Position numbers and translations under genes: made by a program. From NCBI RefSeq assembly GCF_963676685.1, contig NC_092344.1:101710749-101774748 (forward strand): a stretch of DNA of 64,000 bases, in the 5' to 3' direction. The stretch is from Mytilus edulis (Eukaryota > Mollusca > Bivalvia > Mytilida > Mytilidae). Below, one piece after another: positions 35,821-47,000 of this stretch (positions within the stretch are counted from its first letter, which is position 1; each line of letters begins with the position of its first letter). The notes under the pieces are model-generated. The model did no database searches. It worked only from the letters and a program-made list of their open reading frames with translations, and had not been told where the DNA came from.

Positions 35821-35839
35821 CTTGGCGTATTTTGATTGG
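35821..35839 (-). promoter_or_regulatory. ER-stress-element-like site upstream of MANF
   Basis: On the minus strand the sequence is CCAAT, nine bases, CCAAG, about 165 bases upstream of the MANF start codon. The ER stress element consensus is CCAAT-N9-CCACG, so there is one mismatch in the second half. TGACGT at 35753-35758 and ACGTG near 35796 are further ATF6/XBP1-type cores closer to the gene. Induction of MANF by ER stress is known in mammals and fly; binding here is inference. Confidence 0.5.
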
Positions 35840-36119
35840 CTAAATTTGCACCGGAAATGAAACGTGCTCTGAATATATATATATATACCAACAACGGATA
35901 AATCCGGAAGTAAAACTTATCATCGATTTTGTGCATTACTTGCCGTCCGTCGTCCGTTAACTTAAATTACAAAAATCTTCTCTCCTACAACTACTGGAAA
36001 ATTGAAACCAAACTTTATCGCAATAATTTTTCAGATGTCTAGCACAGACACTTGTTTCTGAATTTGCATGCGCATTAACTGACTGCATGTGAATGAACAT
36101 TTTGTTCAGTTTCTCGATC

Positions 36120-36305
36120 AGTGAGGGGGGATAGGAGGGGTCTTGATCCCGAAATCCCGGACTTGAAAAAATGAAATCCTGAGGTCCAGAATTTAAATAA
36201 AGCAAATCCCGACATCCCGAAATCCGAAAAAAAGGATTCCCGGATCCCGAAAGGGTCAATCCCGAAATCCCGAGCTTAAAAACACCCGATCCCGGAGTCC
36301 CTTCT
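36120..36305. repeat. ATCCCGAAATCCCG-type short repeat element
   Basis: The motif ATCCCGAAATCCCG and variants recur about ten times with irregular spacing. It lies between MANF and HSPA14. No protein is encoded. Confidence 0.6.
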
Positions 36306-37128
36306 TTATAATTTAGCACTCCATCAACATCCTGATGATAACGTGCCGGGCACTGATTTTACTATGCCGCGCGTGCGTGGGATATAAATTTTATTTACAG
36401 TGAATACAAAAATAAAAATATAAATTTCAACATAACTTCTTTTTCTTCTGTTTTTGTACTATACATTTTGGTTAAAACTATATACATTGTGGAATTTATT
36501 TAAATGTTTAGATGTTTATTGAGAACAGATATTGGAATCTGTTCTCGGAAGCTTTCAAGAGTAGTACATTGAACTGCAGCTACTGGGAGAAGGTTCCATT
36601 GCAAGATTGTTCTAGGGTAGAATGAGTACTTGTATGAATCTTTAGTGGTTTGTATGGGCCTGAAGGAGTAAATATGTGAATGTTGACGTGTTCTTGTATC
36701 AGATTGTGATAAAGGTCCTATCCCCCCTCATCAGTATGAATGAATAAAATGTTAAAAAAGCTACATTATTGTAACTCGAATAATTCAAGCCCTTTCCGTG
36801 TCCGATTTTCTACCACACGAGCCTTCGTAGATCAGCGGAATATAACGACTGAATTATTCGGGTTACAATTATTGAAGGAATCTCACCAAAATTGTCACAC
36901 CTTCAGTTACAAAACACAATAACTGATCTAGATAAATATGCCAGACAACCGTCTGACCGTTTACGAAAAAGACAAGCGTCAATTTATGTAGATAAATGAA
37001 ATGACTGATTCAATAACGATAGATAAAGATTGTTAAAAATGTTTAATGAATTAATGAAAATTTTATACAAAATATAGACCGATTCACCACGATGAAGTTT
37101 AAATAAGAATTGTCAGAATTAACAGAGA

Positions 37129-37268
37129 CAGTGGCGGATCTAGAACTTTTCCTAAGGGGGGGGGGGGGGGGCACTGACTGACCTAAGGGGGGTCCCGCTC
37201 CAGTCATGCTTCAATGATTCCCCATGTAATCAACCAAATCCCCCCCCCCCCTGGATCCGCCTATCATG
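37129..37268 (+). mobile_element. CAGTGGCGGATC-family MITE, copy 4
   Basis: It begins CAGTGGCGGATCTAGAACTT. AGAGA lies on both sides (37124-37128 and 37269-37273). Long G- and C-runs form the arms. The right tip is diverged (GGATCCGCCTATCATG). Confidence 0.7.
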
Positions 37269-37612
37269 AGAGATACGTGTGTGGTTTAATTCACATTTGA
37301 TGAGATGCATGTGCATGTGGTTTTATTGTCGAGCCTGCGACTTTTGTCGCAGAAAGCTCGACATAGGGATAGTGATACGGCGGCGGCGTAAGCTAACTTC
37401 TTAAAAGCCATTTATATTTTAGAAGGCGAAAGACCTGGATGCTTCATACTTTTAACGGAATATAGATGCATCATGTTATGAAGTTTCCGTCAGTCACATG
37501 TCCAATGTACTTGAACTCAATTTCATGGTCCATTGACTACTTGAAAAAAAAAGTTGTTTTGTAATGTTAAATAAACTCATCACAGATACCAGAACGCATG
37601 ACATTTTATATA

Positions 37613-37659
37613 TACGCCAGACGCGCGTTTTGTCTACAATAGACTCATCAGTGACGCTC
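37613..37659 (-). ncRNA. Hammerhead ribozyme, copy 1, core damaged
   Basis: The minus strand reads CTGATGA (complement of 37645-37651), stem II GTCTA-TTG-TAGAC, then AAAAC in place of GAAAC, stem III ACGCGCGT and cleavage residue C before TGGCGT. The G12 position is changed by a C-to-T substitution at 37631 in a CpG, so activity is unlikely. Confidence 0.75.
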
Positions 37660-37980
37660 GAATAAAAAAAAAAAAACCAAAAAAGCCAAATAAAGTACGG
37701 AGTTGAAGAGCATTGAGATCCAAAATTCCTAAAAGTGTTGCCAAATACAGCTAAGTTAATTTATGCCTGCGGTAGAAAAGCATTAGTATTTCAAAAAATT
37801 CAAAATTTGTAAACAGTTAATTTATAAATATAACAATATCAATGATAATTCATGTCAGCACAAAAAGTGCTGACAACTGGGCTTGTGATACCCTCGGGGA
37901 AATAAATCTCCACCAGCAGTGGCATCGACCCAGTGGTTGTAAATAAACTCATCATAGATACCAGGACTAAATTTTATATA

Positions 37981-38027
37981 TACGCCAGACGCGCGTTTCG
38001 TCTAAAAAAGACTCATCAGTGACGCTC
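37981..38027 (-). ncRNA. Hammerhead ribozyme, copy 2, intact core
   Basis: The minus strand has CTGATGA (complement of 38013-38019), stem II GTCT-TTTTT-AGAC, GAAA (complement of 37996-37999), a palindromic stem III ACGCGCGT and C17 at 37988. Stem I is about 6 bp between GCGTCA and TGGCGT, with two G-U pairs. All conserved catalytic residues are present. A stem III without a loop usually works best as a dimer, as in other animal satellite and retrozyme hammerheads. Confidence 0.85.
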
Positions 38028-38291
38028 GAATCCAAAAAAGTTTTTAAAAAAAGCCAAATAAAGTACGGAGTTGAAGAGCATTGAGATCCAAAATTCATAA
38101 AAGTGTTGCCAAATACAGGTAAGGTTAAATATTCTCTTGTTAAAAGTAATAGGATAACTATATTTGGTATCACGGTGCGTACCTCGCAAGGCTCTCATGC
38201 CCGTCAGACAGTTTTCATTTGACCTCGACCTTATTTCATGGATCAGTGAAAAAGGTTAAGTTTTGGTGGTCCATATCTCAGGTATACTATA

Positions 38292-39538
38292 TACTAGTCA
38301 ACAAAAGAAACGATACACAACTTATTTTTCAAATTAAAGATGAAGTTTTCCGTTTATAAAACTAATATTGAAGGTAGTAATATTTAATGACCATGGAAAT
38401 ATAAATCCGTTTAAAAAAAAAAAATTTTTTTTGCTCTCATGACGTCATTTGGCGAAATTTTTTTTTTTTGACAAAATTTGCATAAAACGATAATTTTAAA
38501 AACAGAAGTTCCAACTAATGATGCCAACCTCTCATTCAAAGCTTAAGATAAGGACAATGTTTGCCATCAATTCTTTTTTAAAAATCGTACAGTTTCTTTG
38601 TTTATTTGTAAAGCAAAGTTTGGCCCACAAGAAATCGTTAAAATGTAAACATTTACTTTTCTGCATTGGCTAGAGGTATAGGGGGAGGGTTGAGATCTCA
38701 CAAACATGTTTAACCCCGCCGCATTTTTGCGCCTGTCCCAAGTCAGGAGCCTCTGGCCTTTGCTAGTCTTGTATTATTTTAACTTTAAGTTTCTTGTGTA
38801 CAATTTGGAGTTAAGTATGGTGTTCATTATCACTGAACCAGTATATATTTGTTTAGGGGCCAGCTGAAGGACGCCTCCGGGTGCGAGAATTTCTCGTTGC
38901 ATTGAAGACCTGTTGGTGACCTTCTGCTGTTGTCTGCTCTATGGTCGGGTTGTTGTCTCTTTGGCACATTCCCCATTTCCATTCTCAATTTTATTATTAA
39001 TTGATTTACCATTGACAGTATGTGTAAATTAAATTAAAAAAAAACCGTTAATAATCTCAAATACAAATCCTTGATAATCTTAAAACTAATCAGAAAGGTT
39101 CCAAATTTACAGTCACGGTGTTGTTTTCATATCTAATAAATTGATTTGAGACGAAAACATTTTTATCTTTTTTTGCATTTTTTGAGATTTGAAAAAACAC
39201 AAATTAAAAAAAAACCAATATTTTAACCCATTAGTGACAATATGAACCTTACTTCATTAGCATATTGAATATTTTAAAACAAATTTGAAAATTCATTTAG
39301 TACTTAGAAAGTTATGTGTTGATTTTGTGTCCACAACTTTCCGCAAAAATAATTTACACCCTATGATCGCTTACAGTTAATTTAGTTACTTTCCGACAGG
39401 TTTTGATTTTCATTATCATATGTGCATACATTGCAATTGAAATGTTTTTAAAATAGTGTATCCCATTTTGTTTTAGTTTTAACACTTTTTGATAAATTTT
39501 ATTCTAAAGTCTTGTATCGTTTCTTTTGTTGACTAGTA
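38292..39538. mobile_element. TIR element with 26-bp inverted ends
   Basis: The perfect terminal inverted repeats begin TACTAGTCAACAAAAGAAAC (38292-38317 and 39513-39538). TATA flanks both ends. The interior has the motif ATGTTTAACCCCGCCGCATT (about 38705), a module shared with 41017-41822 and 42070-42620. No transposase ORF is seen. A second copy of the right end lies at about 41797-41822. Confidence 0.7.
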
Positions 39539-40124
39539 TATAAGCAATAGGTGTAGTATATATTCGGTGTATGGAAGGACTATAATTAAGGTTGGCAGGT
39601 ATCATCTGACCTTGACCTTATTTTCACGGTTCAGTGGTTATAGTTAAATTTTTGTGTTTTGGTCTGTTTTTCTTGTACTGTATGCATGCAATCGGTCTAC
39701 TATATTTGGTGTAAGGAATGATTTTATGATCTATATGTCAGTTACAAAGTTTTTATTTGACATTGACCTGATTTTCACGGTTCATTGTTCAGTGTTAAGT
39801 TTTTGTATTTTGTTCTATTTTTCTTAAACTATAAGCAATTATTATAGGTCAACTATATTTGTGCGGTATGGAAGAACTATTAGCTGTACATGTATGTCTG
39901 TCATGTTTCATCTGACCTTGACCTCATTAATCATAGGTGAATGTTTAGTTTTCTTGGTTAATGTTAAGTTTATGTTACAGCTCTAATAAAGATTTATATT
40001 TAGGATTATCAAAATAATATCAATGATAAGTAAAGAAGGCGAGACATTTCAGCGTGTGCACTCTTGTTTACTTTTGATGAGATGCATGTGTGGTTTTATT
40101 TACTTATTAACAATATATATATGT

Positions 40125-40545
40125 GGGTTCCAAATCTGTGGCAGATTCCTAATCTATGGTAAATATGACGTCATACCATCCTAAATCTATGGCAGATTTT
40201 TTAAAGTCCTAAGACGTGTCACGGTACTTTTGTATCCCAAATTCATGTATTTGGTTTTTGATGTTATATTTGTTATTCTCATCGGATTTTGTCTAATGCT
40301 TAGTCTGTTTTTGTGTGTGTTACATTTTAATGTTGTGTAGTTGTTCTCCTCTTATATTTAATGCGTTTCCCTTAGTTTTAGTTTGTTACCCGATTTTGTT
40401 TTTGTCCATAGATTTACGAGTTTTGAACAGCGGTATACTACTGTTGCCTTTACTAATCTATGGCAAGTTTTATAACTCCCTAATCTATGGCGGATTTTTG
40501 TTATTTCCAAATCTATGGCAGATTTTGAGCAAATGTAGAACAAGG
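40125..40545. repeat. Repeats of an AAATCT-ATGGC-AGATTT motif
   Basis: About seven occurrences of CTAATCTATGGCAGATTT or variants lie at 40128-40200 and 40455-40530. Each is itself a short palindrome with an ATGGC loop. The region between contains T-rich unrelated sequence. Confidence 0.6.
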
Positions 40546-40669
40546 CACTACATATACGATCACTAACTTGTCTTAAATAAGTTGACATGTACGACAACGG
40601 GAGCATGTCTAAATCATATGTGGAATAAAATTCCATAATGGTAAACCGAATCGTGATGTCAAACATAAT

Positions 40670-40805
40670 GTTAGATCTGTAAAGCTTTCGCAATTTTTTT
40701 TCTTCCTTCGCCGGGATTCGAACCCATTCTACTGAAATATCGTGACACCAAATAGCCTGCACTGTATCCGGCGCGCTAGAACACACGACCACCTGGGCTT
40801 CATAC
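40670..40805 (-). mobile_element. tRNA-derived SINE head
   Basis: On the minus strand the sequence reads GCCCAGGTGGTCG (A-box region) and then GGGTTCGAATCCCGGCG, which contains a perfect polymerase III B-box (GGTTCGAATCC). The spacing of about 65 bp suits a tRNA-like promoter. The tail continues to lower coordinates, perhaps to about 40570; its end is not defined. Confidence 0.6.
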
Positions 40806-41016
40806 AAAATAAAACTTTCAGTGGCCGGGTGTTATCTTTCCTCGTCAGTTTTAATCTAGCGTCGTAGTACATGATATATAAGGCATGAAGATGTTATTGT
40901 TATACAGATCAGCTAAATTGTCTATACATATGTATAGGGTCTTTGCATCGGAAATAAACACATTTGTTCTAAAACCAGTTGTTGGCATGATACGGGTTAT
41001 GTTCTTTTCATATATT

Positions 41017-41822
41017 TTATGATGGTATGATATAAGAAAGCTCCTTTCGGGAGGGATTGTTCTTAATATTCATGTCAATCAGTTTAATTGAGGTCTGGAA
41101 CTGGCATGTTAGTAACTGCATGCTAGCTACAAATGTATAGGAGTCTTTTGTTAGTTTATGTATCATTGTAATTTTGCTTAGTTTCTTTTGTAATCTATTC
41201 TGACATCGAACTCGGACTTCTTTTGAACTGAGTTTTACTACATGCGTATTGCTGTGTGTTTGAGTGGTATATGGGTAGGGTTGAGATCTCACAAAACATG
41301 TTTAACCCCGCCGCATTTTTTGCGCCTGTCCCAAGTCAGGAGCCTCTATCTTTTGTTAGTCTTGTATCATTTTTAATGATAGTTTATTTATATATCTTGG
41401 AATTTAGTTTATAGTTCATTATCACTGAACTAGTACAAATCTTTTATTAGGGGCCAACTGAAGCACGCCTCCGGGTTCGGGATTTTCTTGCTGTGTTCAA
41501 GACCCATTGCTGGCCTTCGGATGTGTTCTGCTCTTTGGTCGTTTTGGTGTTTCTTCGGCAAATTCCCCATTTCTATTCTAAATTTTATAGTGTACTTAGA
41601 AAGTGTAATTACAGATCCGCCCTGATTGTGCTGTCTTCAATATTTGACCGCTTTCCGGCCTCATGACGTACTATTACTTACAATCAAATAGTTATACCTG
41701 ACTCCATTAAAAATAATGTGTCGAAATAGGCCAAAGAGTCAGTCAAATCTTTATGTTTTATATTTAATAATGTTTGATAATTTTTATTCCAAAGTCGTGT
41801 ATCGTTTCTTTTGTTGACTAGT
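41017..41822 (+). repeat. Partial copy of the 38292 element family
   Basis: The block at about 41278-41600 matches 38690-39000 (GGTTGAGATCTCACAAA; CGCCTGTCCCAAGTCAGGAG; CACGCCTCCGGG). The right end at about 41797-41822 repeats the inverted terminus TTTCTTTTGTTGACTAGTA. I did not find a left end, so this copy is truncated or rearranged. Confidence 0.6.
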
Positions 41823-42069
41823 ATATAAAGGTGTACCACAGTTTTTTTTTACTAGGCCAAGTCTTATCTGAAACTTTTATCAACGATACTTCTCTCATTG
41901 TAAAGAACTGTTATAATTGATTTATGCGGATGACAATCAAGAAAATGTTCAGCCATATCAATTGATAGTAAAACAAAACACATAAAAAACAATATAATCA
42001 ACTTAAATGGAATCACCATCAAATGCGATTATGAAGTAAAGCTACTTGGAGTGACCATATATGATATGT

Positions 42070-42620
42070 ATATGATGAAGACATAATCTTTCAATCACTT
42101 TAATTGAGGTCTGGAGGTGGAATGTTAATTAGTAACTGTTAGTATTCCTTTGTTAATTTATGTATTATTGTCATTTTGTTTATTTTCTTTTGTAATCTAT
42201 TCTGACATCGAACTCTGACTTCTTTTAAACTAAGTTTTACTGTGCATATTGTTGGTTGTTTTTTTTTTGGGTTTGTTTTTTTCTACATTGGCTAGAAGTA
42301 TAGGGAGTGGGGGTTGAGATTTAAAAAAACATGTTTAACCCCGCCGCATTTTTGCGCCTCACGGTCCCAAGTCAGAAGCCTCTGGCCTTTGTTAGTCTTT
42401 TAGTCTTTTATGATTTTTAATTTTAGTTTCTTTTATGTATTCAGTATGACGTCCATTATCACTGAACTAGTCAATGCAGCGAGAAAATCCCACACCTGGA
42501 GGCGTGCTTAAGCTGGTCCCTAAACAAAACTGTATCCATTGGTGACCTTCGGTTGTTATCTACTCTTTGGTCGGGTTGTTGTCTCTTTCACACATTCCAC
42601 ATTTCCATTTTCAATTTTAC
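42070..42620 (+). repeat. Third copy of the CCCCGCCGCA module
   Basis: The block TTTAATTGAGGTCTGGAGGT near 42100 resembles the one near 41080, and ATGTTTAACCCCGCCGCATT with CAAGTCAGAAGCCTCTGGCC follows at 42330-42390. It is diverged and lacks the 26-bp termini. Confidence 0.55.
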
Positions 42621-43534
42621 TATGGATATATTTGGATATTTTTCATCTCCTCTTTTTGTCCGTATTATATCTTGCAATCATGATGAAGAAATTACAATTT
42701 CTATATGCAATAATTAAGATGTGTTTGGTCAGATAAATGTATAGGAGTAGCACCCTAAAGAGTGAGACTTTCACTGAGTTTTATATCAATGAAAACCTGT
42801 AAAAAGTTACATGGTCATTCCCTCTTAAAGGATGCTGACACTGGAATTCATAAAACTTTGAATGCCGTAATTATAGCTGCAAATGTCAAAATGATCGGAT
42901 TTATAGCATCTATAACTAGCATCAGTGAAAATACCACAGTTTGAATAAAACGAGATTAATTGGTTTGACAAATAGCGGATGCATTTATAACTGTTGTTTA
43001 ACCGCATCAAAAATAAATACTGACATCTGATTAGTTTCGGATACTTATGGTCTATACAAACAAGTGATGATATCAACCTATTGATACATCTAATTCAAAT
43101 TTCTCGCTCTTTTTCTTATGTCATGAAGCATGAAATAGTTACCTTTTCCAGCGGCTCATCGATATCCCTGGGACTTTTATACTAGCATAGTAGTATAATA
43201 GTCACAGCTCATCCTTACCACTAAATTAAAAATACCAATTGTTCTGTTTTCTTCTATTTCACAAATGAACCGCCGTAGTATAGCCATATATTCAAATGTT
43301 AAAATGATACCATGTTTTGGTAATTTTGATAGTTTTGGTAAATTTAGATATTTAATGAACTGTTCGGAAACTAATGAAATTCATCAGTGGGAATAATTGC
43401 ATTCTATTGGTGTGGGTGCATGTTTTGTCTATTGTTTGTTATACGTCACAAAATTGCTGTCTCTTATTTATTTGTCTATGTTTTCATGAATTTCAGAGAT
43501 GATCCTTTTGTACTGGGTTTTATACTGAATAAAA
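42620..43534. other. Intergenic sequence between MANF and HSPA14
   Basis: No gene or repeat boundary is supported here. Short open frames have no recognisable similarity. Confidence 0.35.
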
Positions 43535-43565
43535 TTAGTTAGTTAGTAAGTTAGTTAGTAAGTTA
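43535..43565. repeat. TTAG/TAAG microsatellite
   Basis: Repeats of TTAGTTAGTAAG lie about 0.5 kb upstream of the HSPA14 start codon. Confidence 0.8.
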
Positions 43566-44038
43566 TACATGTAATGTAGGTAGTCACGCTTTGAGGACAG
43601 CATCCTGTATTGACCCGGGCCCCCTCACCCTATAAAGTCCCCTCCCCTCAGGCTATTACCATACTGATCCATACTGATTCCTAGGTTTTTCCATATATAT
43701 CACTTATTAGTACCAGACATGATACTGAGTGGGATTTAAACTCTTTTCGTTAGTGGTGCAAGTTTCAGATCTAAATACAACAGGATTTAATCCTTTTTCT
43801 TCAGTGTGGCGAGTTGGTAATCAAGAGATGGGCGCCTATTTGGTAGGGGCGAGTTATCTTCCATTTGGTTCGTTTTGACATATACATATATTTTTCTTTA
43901 AATTATTCTTGATCTTGATACGATATTTAATTCATTTCTTAATCATCTCAAATCGATTTGGAATGTTAAAAAAAATATTGAAATATCTACTCCATGATCT
44001 TTTCAGGACCGCGTTCAGGTCTTAGTCTCACCCTCTCA

Positions 44039-44049
44039 ACCGGAAGTGA
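44039..44049 (+). promoter_or_regulatory. ETS/GABP-type site in the HSPA14 promoter
   Basis: ACCGGAAGTGA lies 33 bases upstream of the HSPA14 start codon and matches the ETS-family consensus CCGGAAGT that is common in TATA-less housekeeping promoters. No TATA box is visible near it. The transcription start is unknown. Confidence 0.5.
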
Positions 44050-44081
44050 TTTACATGTGTTTTGAGAATTTAAAGAATCTC

Positions 44082-47000
44082 ATGGCTGCATTTGGTGTGC
44101 ATTTTGGTTCGACGTCAGCTTGTCTTGCTGTTTACAAAGTAAACGAAATTTTTAAATGAATTCAACAACAAGCATTTGGGAATTAACTGGGTCCATATTT
44201 TTATAAAACTGCGAGTGTGAATTGAAATTTACACAACGGCCAACGCTGCCCGGTGTCAATAGTATCAAACAAAACAGAAATTATCAATTTATGTTCCCTC
44301 TTTTATCATGCTTATCTGCTTATTACACTCAAATTTTTCATTTAAAAATCAAGAATTAATCAATTATATAGGTCACAGTCTTTGAAATTAGCACACGAGG
44401 ACATTTCCTGAAAAAATATTTCACTTTTGAACAACACAAGTAATTCGTGCATATTGCTGGCTATTAAATTCCTGTTTTTTTAATATCCTAGTTCCCACAC
44501 TATTTCTCATCAGATCTCATACTTCTTGCCAAGTTGTTTTGGATTTTTTTATCGTAGTCTGTTATACAAAAATGTAAAATGTAACATTTCTCCTGAACTT
44601 AAATCTGTTTTGGTGAAAGCAATTCAAAATTCTCTTTTTTTTACATTTAGGTGTTGTAGCCATGTTGAATAATACTTTAACAGTTTAATGATTTTTAACA
44701 TTGCAAGTTAAAGACAGCTCTTTATGTATCTTCCTTGCACAATTGAAGCAAAAATCTTTGCTTGATGTTGATCCCACTACATTTGTTAGTTTATTGCAGC
44801 TTTATATTATGTACAATATGATAATTGTTTTCTAGGATGGTAAAACAGATGTGGTAGCAAATGACTTGGGAGATAGAGTAACTCCTTGTATTGTAGCATT
44901 TACCGATCATGACCAGGTAAGGATAGAGTAACTCCTTGTATTGTAGCATTTACTGATCATGACCAGGTAAGGATAGAGTAACTCCTTGTATTGTAGCATT
45001 TACCGATCATGACCAGGTAAGAATAGAGTAACTCCTTGTATTGTAGCATTTACCGATCATGACCAGGTAAGAATAGAGTAACTCCTTGTATTGTAGCATT
45101 TACTGATCATGACCAGGTAAGAATAGAGTAACTTCTTGTATTGTAGCATTTACCGATCATGACCAGGTAAGAATAGAGTAACTTCTTGTATTGTAGCATT
45201 TACCGATCATGACCAGGTAAGAATAGAGTAACTCCTTGTATTGTAGCATTTACTGATCATGACCAGGTAAGGATAGAGTAACTCCTTGTATTGTAGCATT
45301 TAGTTTAAATATATTTATTTATAGTGGATTGGGAAACAAGTTATTGCAACTTATATTAATCCCTTTCCTCTTTGTGGGTGCGAGTGCTGCCTTGTAGCAG
45401 CATTAGCCTGCTCTTTTTTTGAAATCTACAAAGGTGTAATTTACATGCAAGAGATATGGCTCTCTCTTAACACGGATCAGCCATTTATCATCCCCTTCCT
45501 AGGGACTATCATCGTTTCCTCTCAAATGGTGTCAAGGGAGAGGCGAAAATTCAGTCCCTGAAATTTTCATCCCAGAACCTTGTAGCATTTACTGATCATG
45601 ATCCGATAAAAGTCACTCCTTGTATTGTAGCATTTACTGACCATAACCAGGTAAGAGTGACTCCCTGTATTGTAGCATTTACTGATCATGATCAGGTAAG
45701 AGTAACTCCTTGTATCATGTGTATTGTAGCATTTACTGATCATGACCAGGTAAGGATAACAATATAAAAATTTAACTTTTTTCAAACTTATGTTGAGTAT
45801 TATACAAAAAAGATGCTAAAAACTTCCTTATAGAGACAATATACCTTACAAAAATGAAAGAGACTTCTTGCTGTTGTGATTTATGAATCTTTTATAAGCA
45901 AACAATGTAATAGTAAACACATGTCATATTAACCTTGAATGGCAGTAATACAAGTAAACATCTTTTGTTTATAGGCAGTTGGAAGTGCAGCAAAACAAGG
46001 AAAGATAAGGAATGCCCAGAATACTGTTTGTAATGTTAAACAGATTCTAGGAAGAAGCAGTGATGATCAAATATTACAGCAATATATGGAGAGTTCTCCT
46101 GTTAAGGTATAATTACATTTACAGTACACTCTCAAACAAATACCATAATATAATATTGTATCCATATACTACAAGCTAGAAATTCAGCCAAATTAGTTTC
46201 ACATACTACCAATAAGAAATTCATAATAATTCTGCCCAAATGGTACAAGCAAGAAAAACACAAAACATATATCCATAAACTACCAGCAAGACGTATCTAT
46301 GTTCTGTTCATTTACTGCAAGCAACATGTTTAAATACACCCTAGTCCCACTTCTATACTACAAGCAAGAAGCATACCCAAATTTATATCATTTCACCCTG
46401 TTTATAAACTATGAGCCTGAAAACACCATACCACTTTCATATATTACAAGCTATAAATTAACGATTCTTCTGTTTTTGTACTACAAACAAGAAAAAAACA
46501 TAATTTTGACCTAGGACCACAAGTTACAAATGTATAAATACATGTTACATTTGTAATTCTGTCTATTTCCTTCAAGCTAGAAATACACCCTTGAACTGTC
46601 AGTTAACATCAAGCTAGAATGAAACTCTTTTTCATTTACCTTTGGCTAAAAATACACCCTATTTTTGTCCATATACTACAGGATAGAAATCGACCACACT
46701 TATGGCCATATGCTACAAGCAAGGAAAAACACCTGGATGACCATACTTTAGTGCATATGCTACAAACTAAAGATACATGCTTATTCTGTCCATATACTAA
46801 AAGCTAGAAATTCGTCATACTTCTATACATATACCTACTACGAGGAAGATAACCACCATACTTCTGACAATACACTGCAAGCTAGAAATACTGCTATAAA
46901 TCTGTCTATACACCACAAGCTAGAAATACACCATAATAATGGTGATTCCTGTCAATATTTTTATATGTATTATACTTTGAAAATTTGTTTCAGATGACAT

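Larger units (their letters stand above)
37573..38123 (-). mobile_element. Hammerhead retrozyme, about 1.5 units
   Basis: A unit of about 370 bp is present about one and a half times: AAACTCATCA starts at 37573 and again at about 37945, and the block AGTGTTGCCAAATACAG occurs near 37735 and 38103. GTTAAAT flanks the insertion (37566-37572 and 38124-38130). Each unit carries a hammerhead ribozyme on the minus strand. Retrozymes are small non-autonomous retroelements copied through circular RNA that is cut by such ribozymes; a partial dimer with a target duplication fits that model. Confidence 0.75.
37331..40065 (+). repeat. Dispersed repeat split by two later insertions
   Basis: The host repeat starts TGTCGAGCCTGCGACTTTTG, continues GACATAGGGATAGTGATACG and ends near GGCGAGACATTTCAGCGTGT at about 40050. 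It is interrupted by the retrozyme (37573-38123) and by a TIR element (38292-39538). The remaining pieces (37331-37572, 38131-38291 and 39543-40065) share motifs such as GACCTCGACCTTATTTCATG and GACCTTGACCTTATTTTCAC, showing internal repetition. Confidence 0.6.

Noticed and set aside
44139-44835. Possible second HSPA14 start or extra exon in intron 1
   Set aside because: No frame matches the family, and exon 1 joins exon 2 in phase with the expected protein sequence.
45567-45785. 72-codon minus-strand ORF with repeated MISKCYNT
   Set aside because: It is produced by the diverged units of the HSPA14 donor array and starts in the SINE-like insertion.
46299-46807. Short ORFs in HSPA14 intron 3
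   Set aside because: They follow the degenerate minisatellite and have no conserved content.
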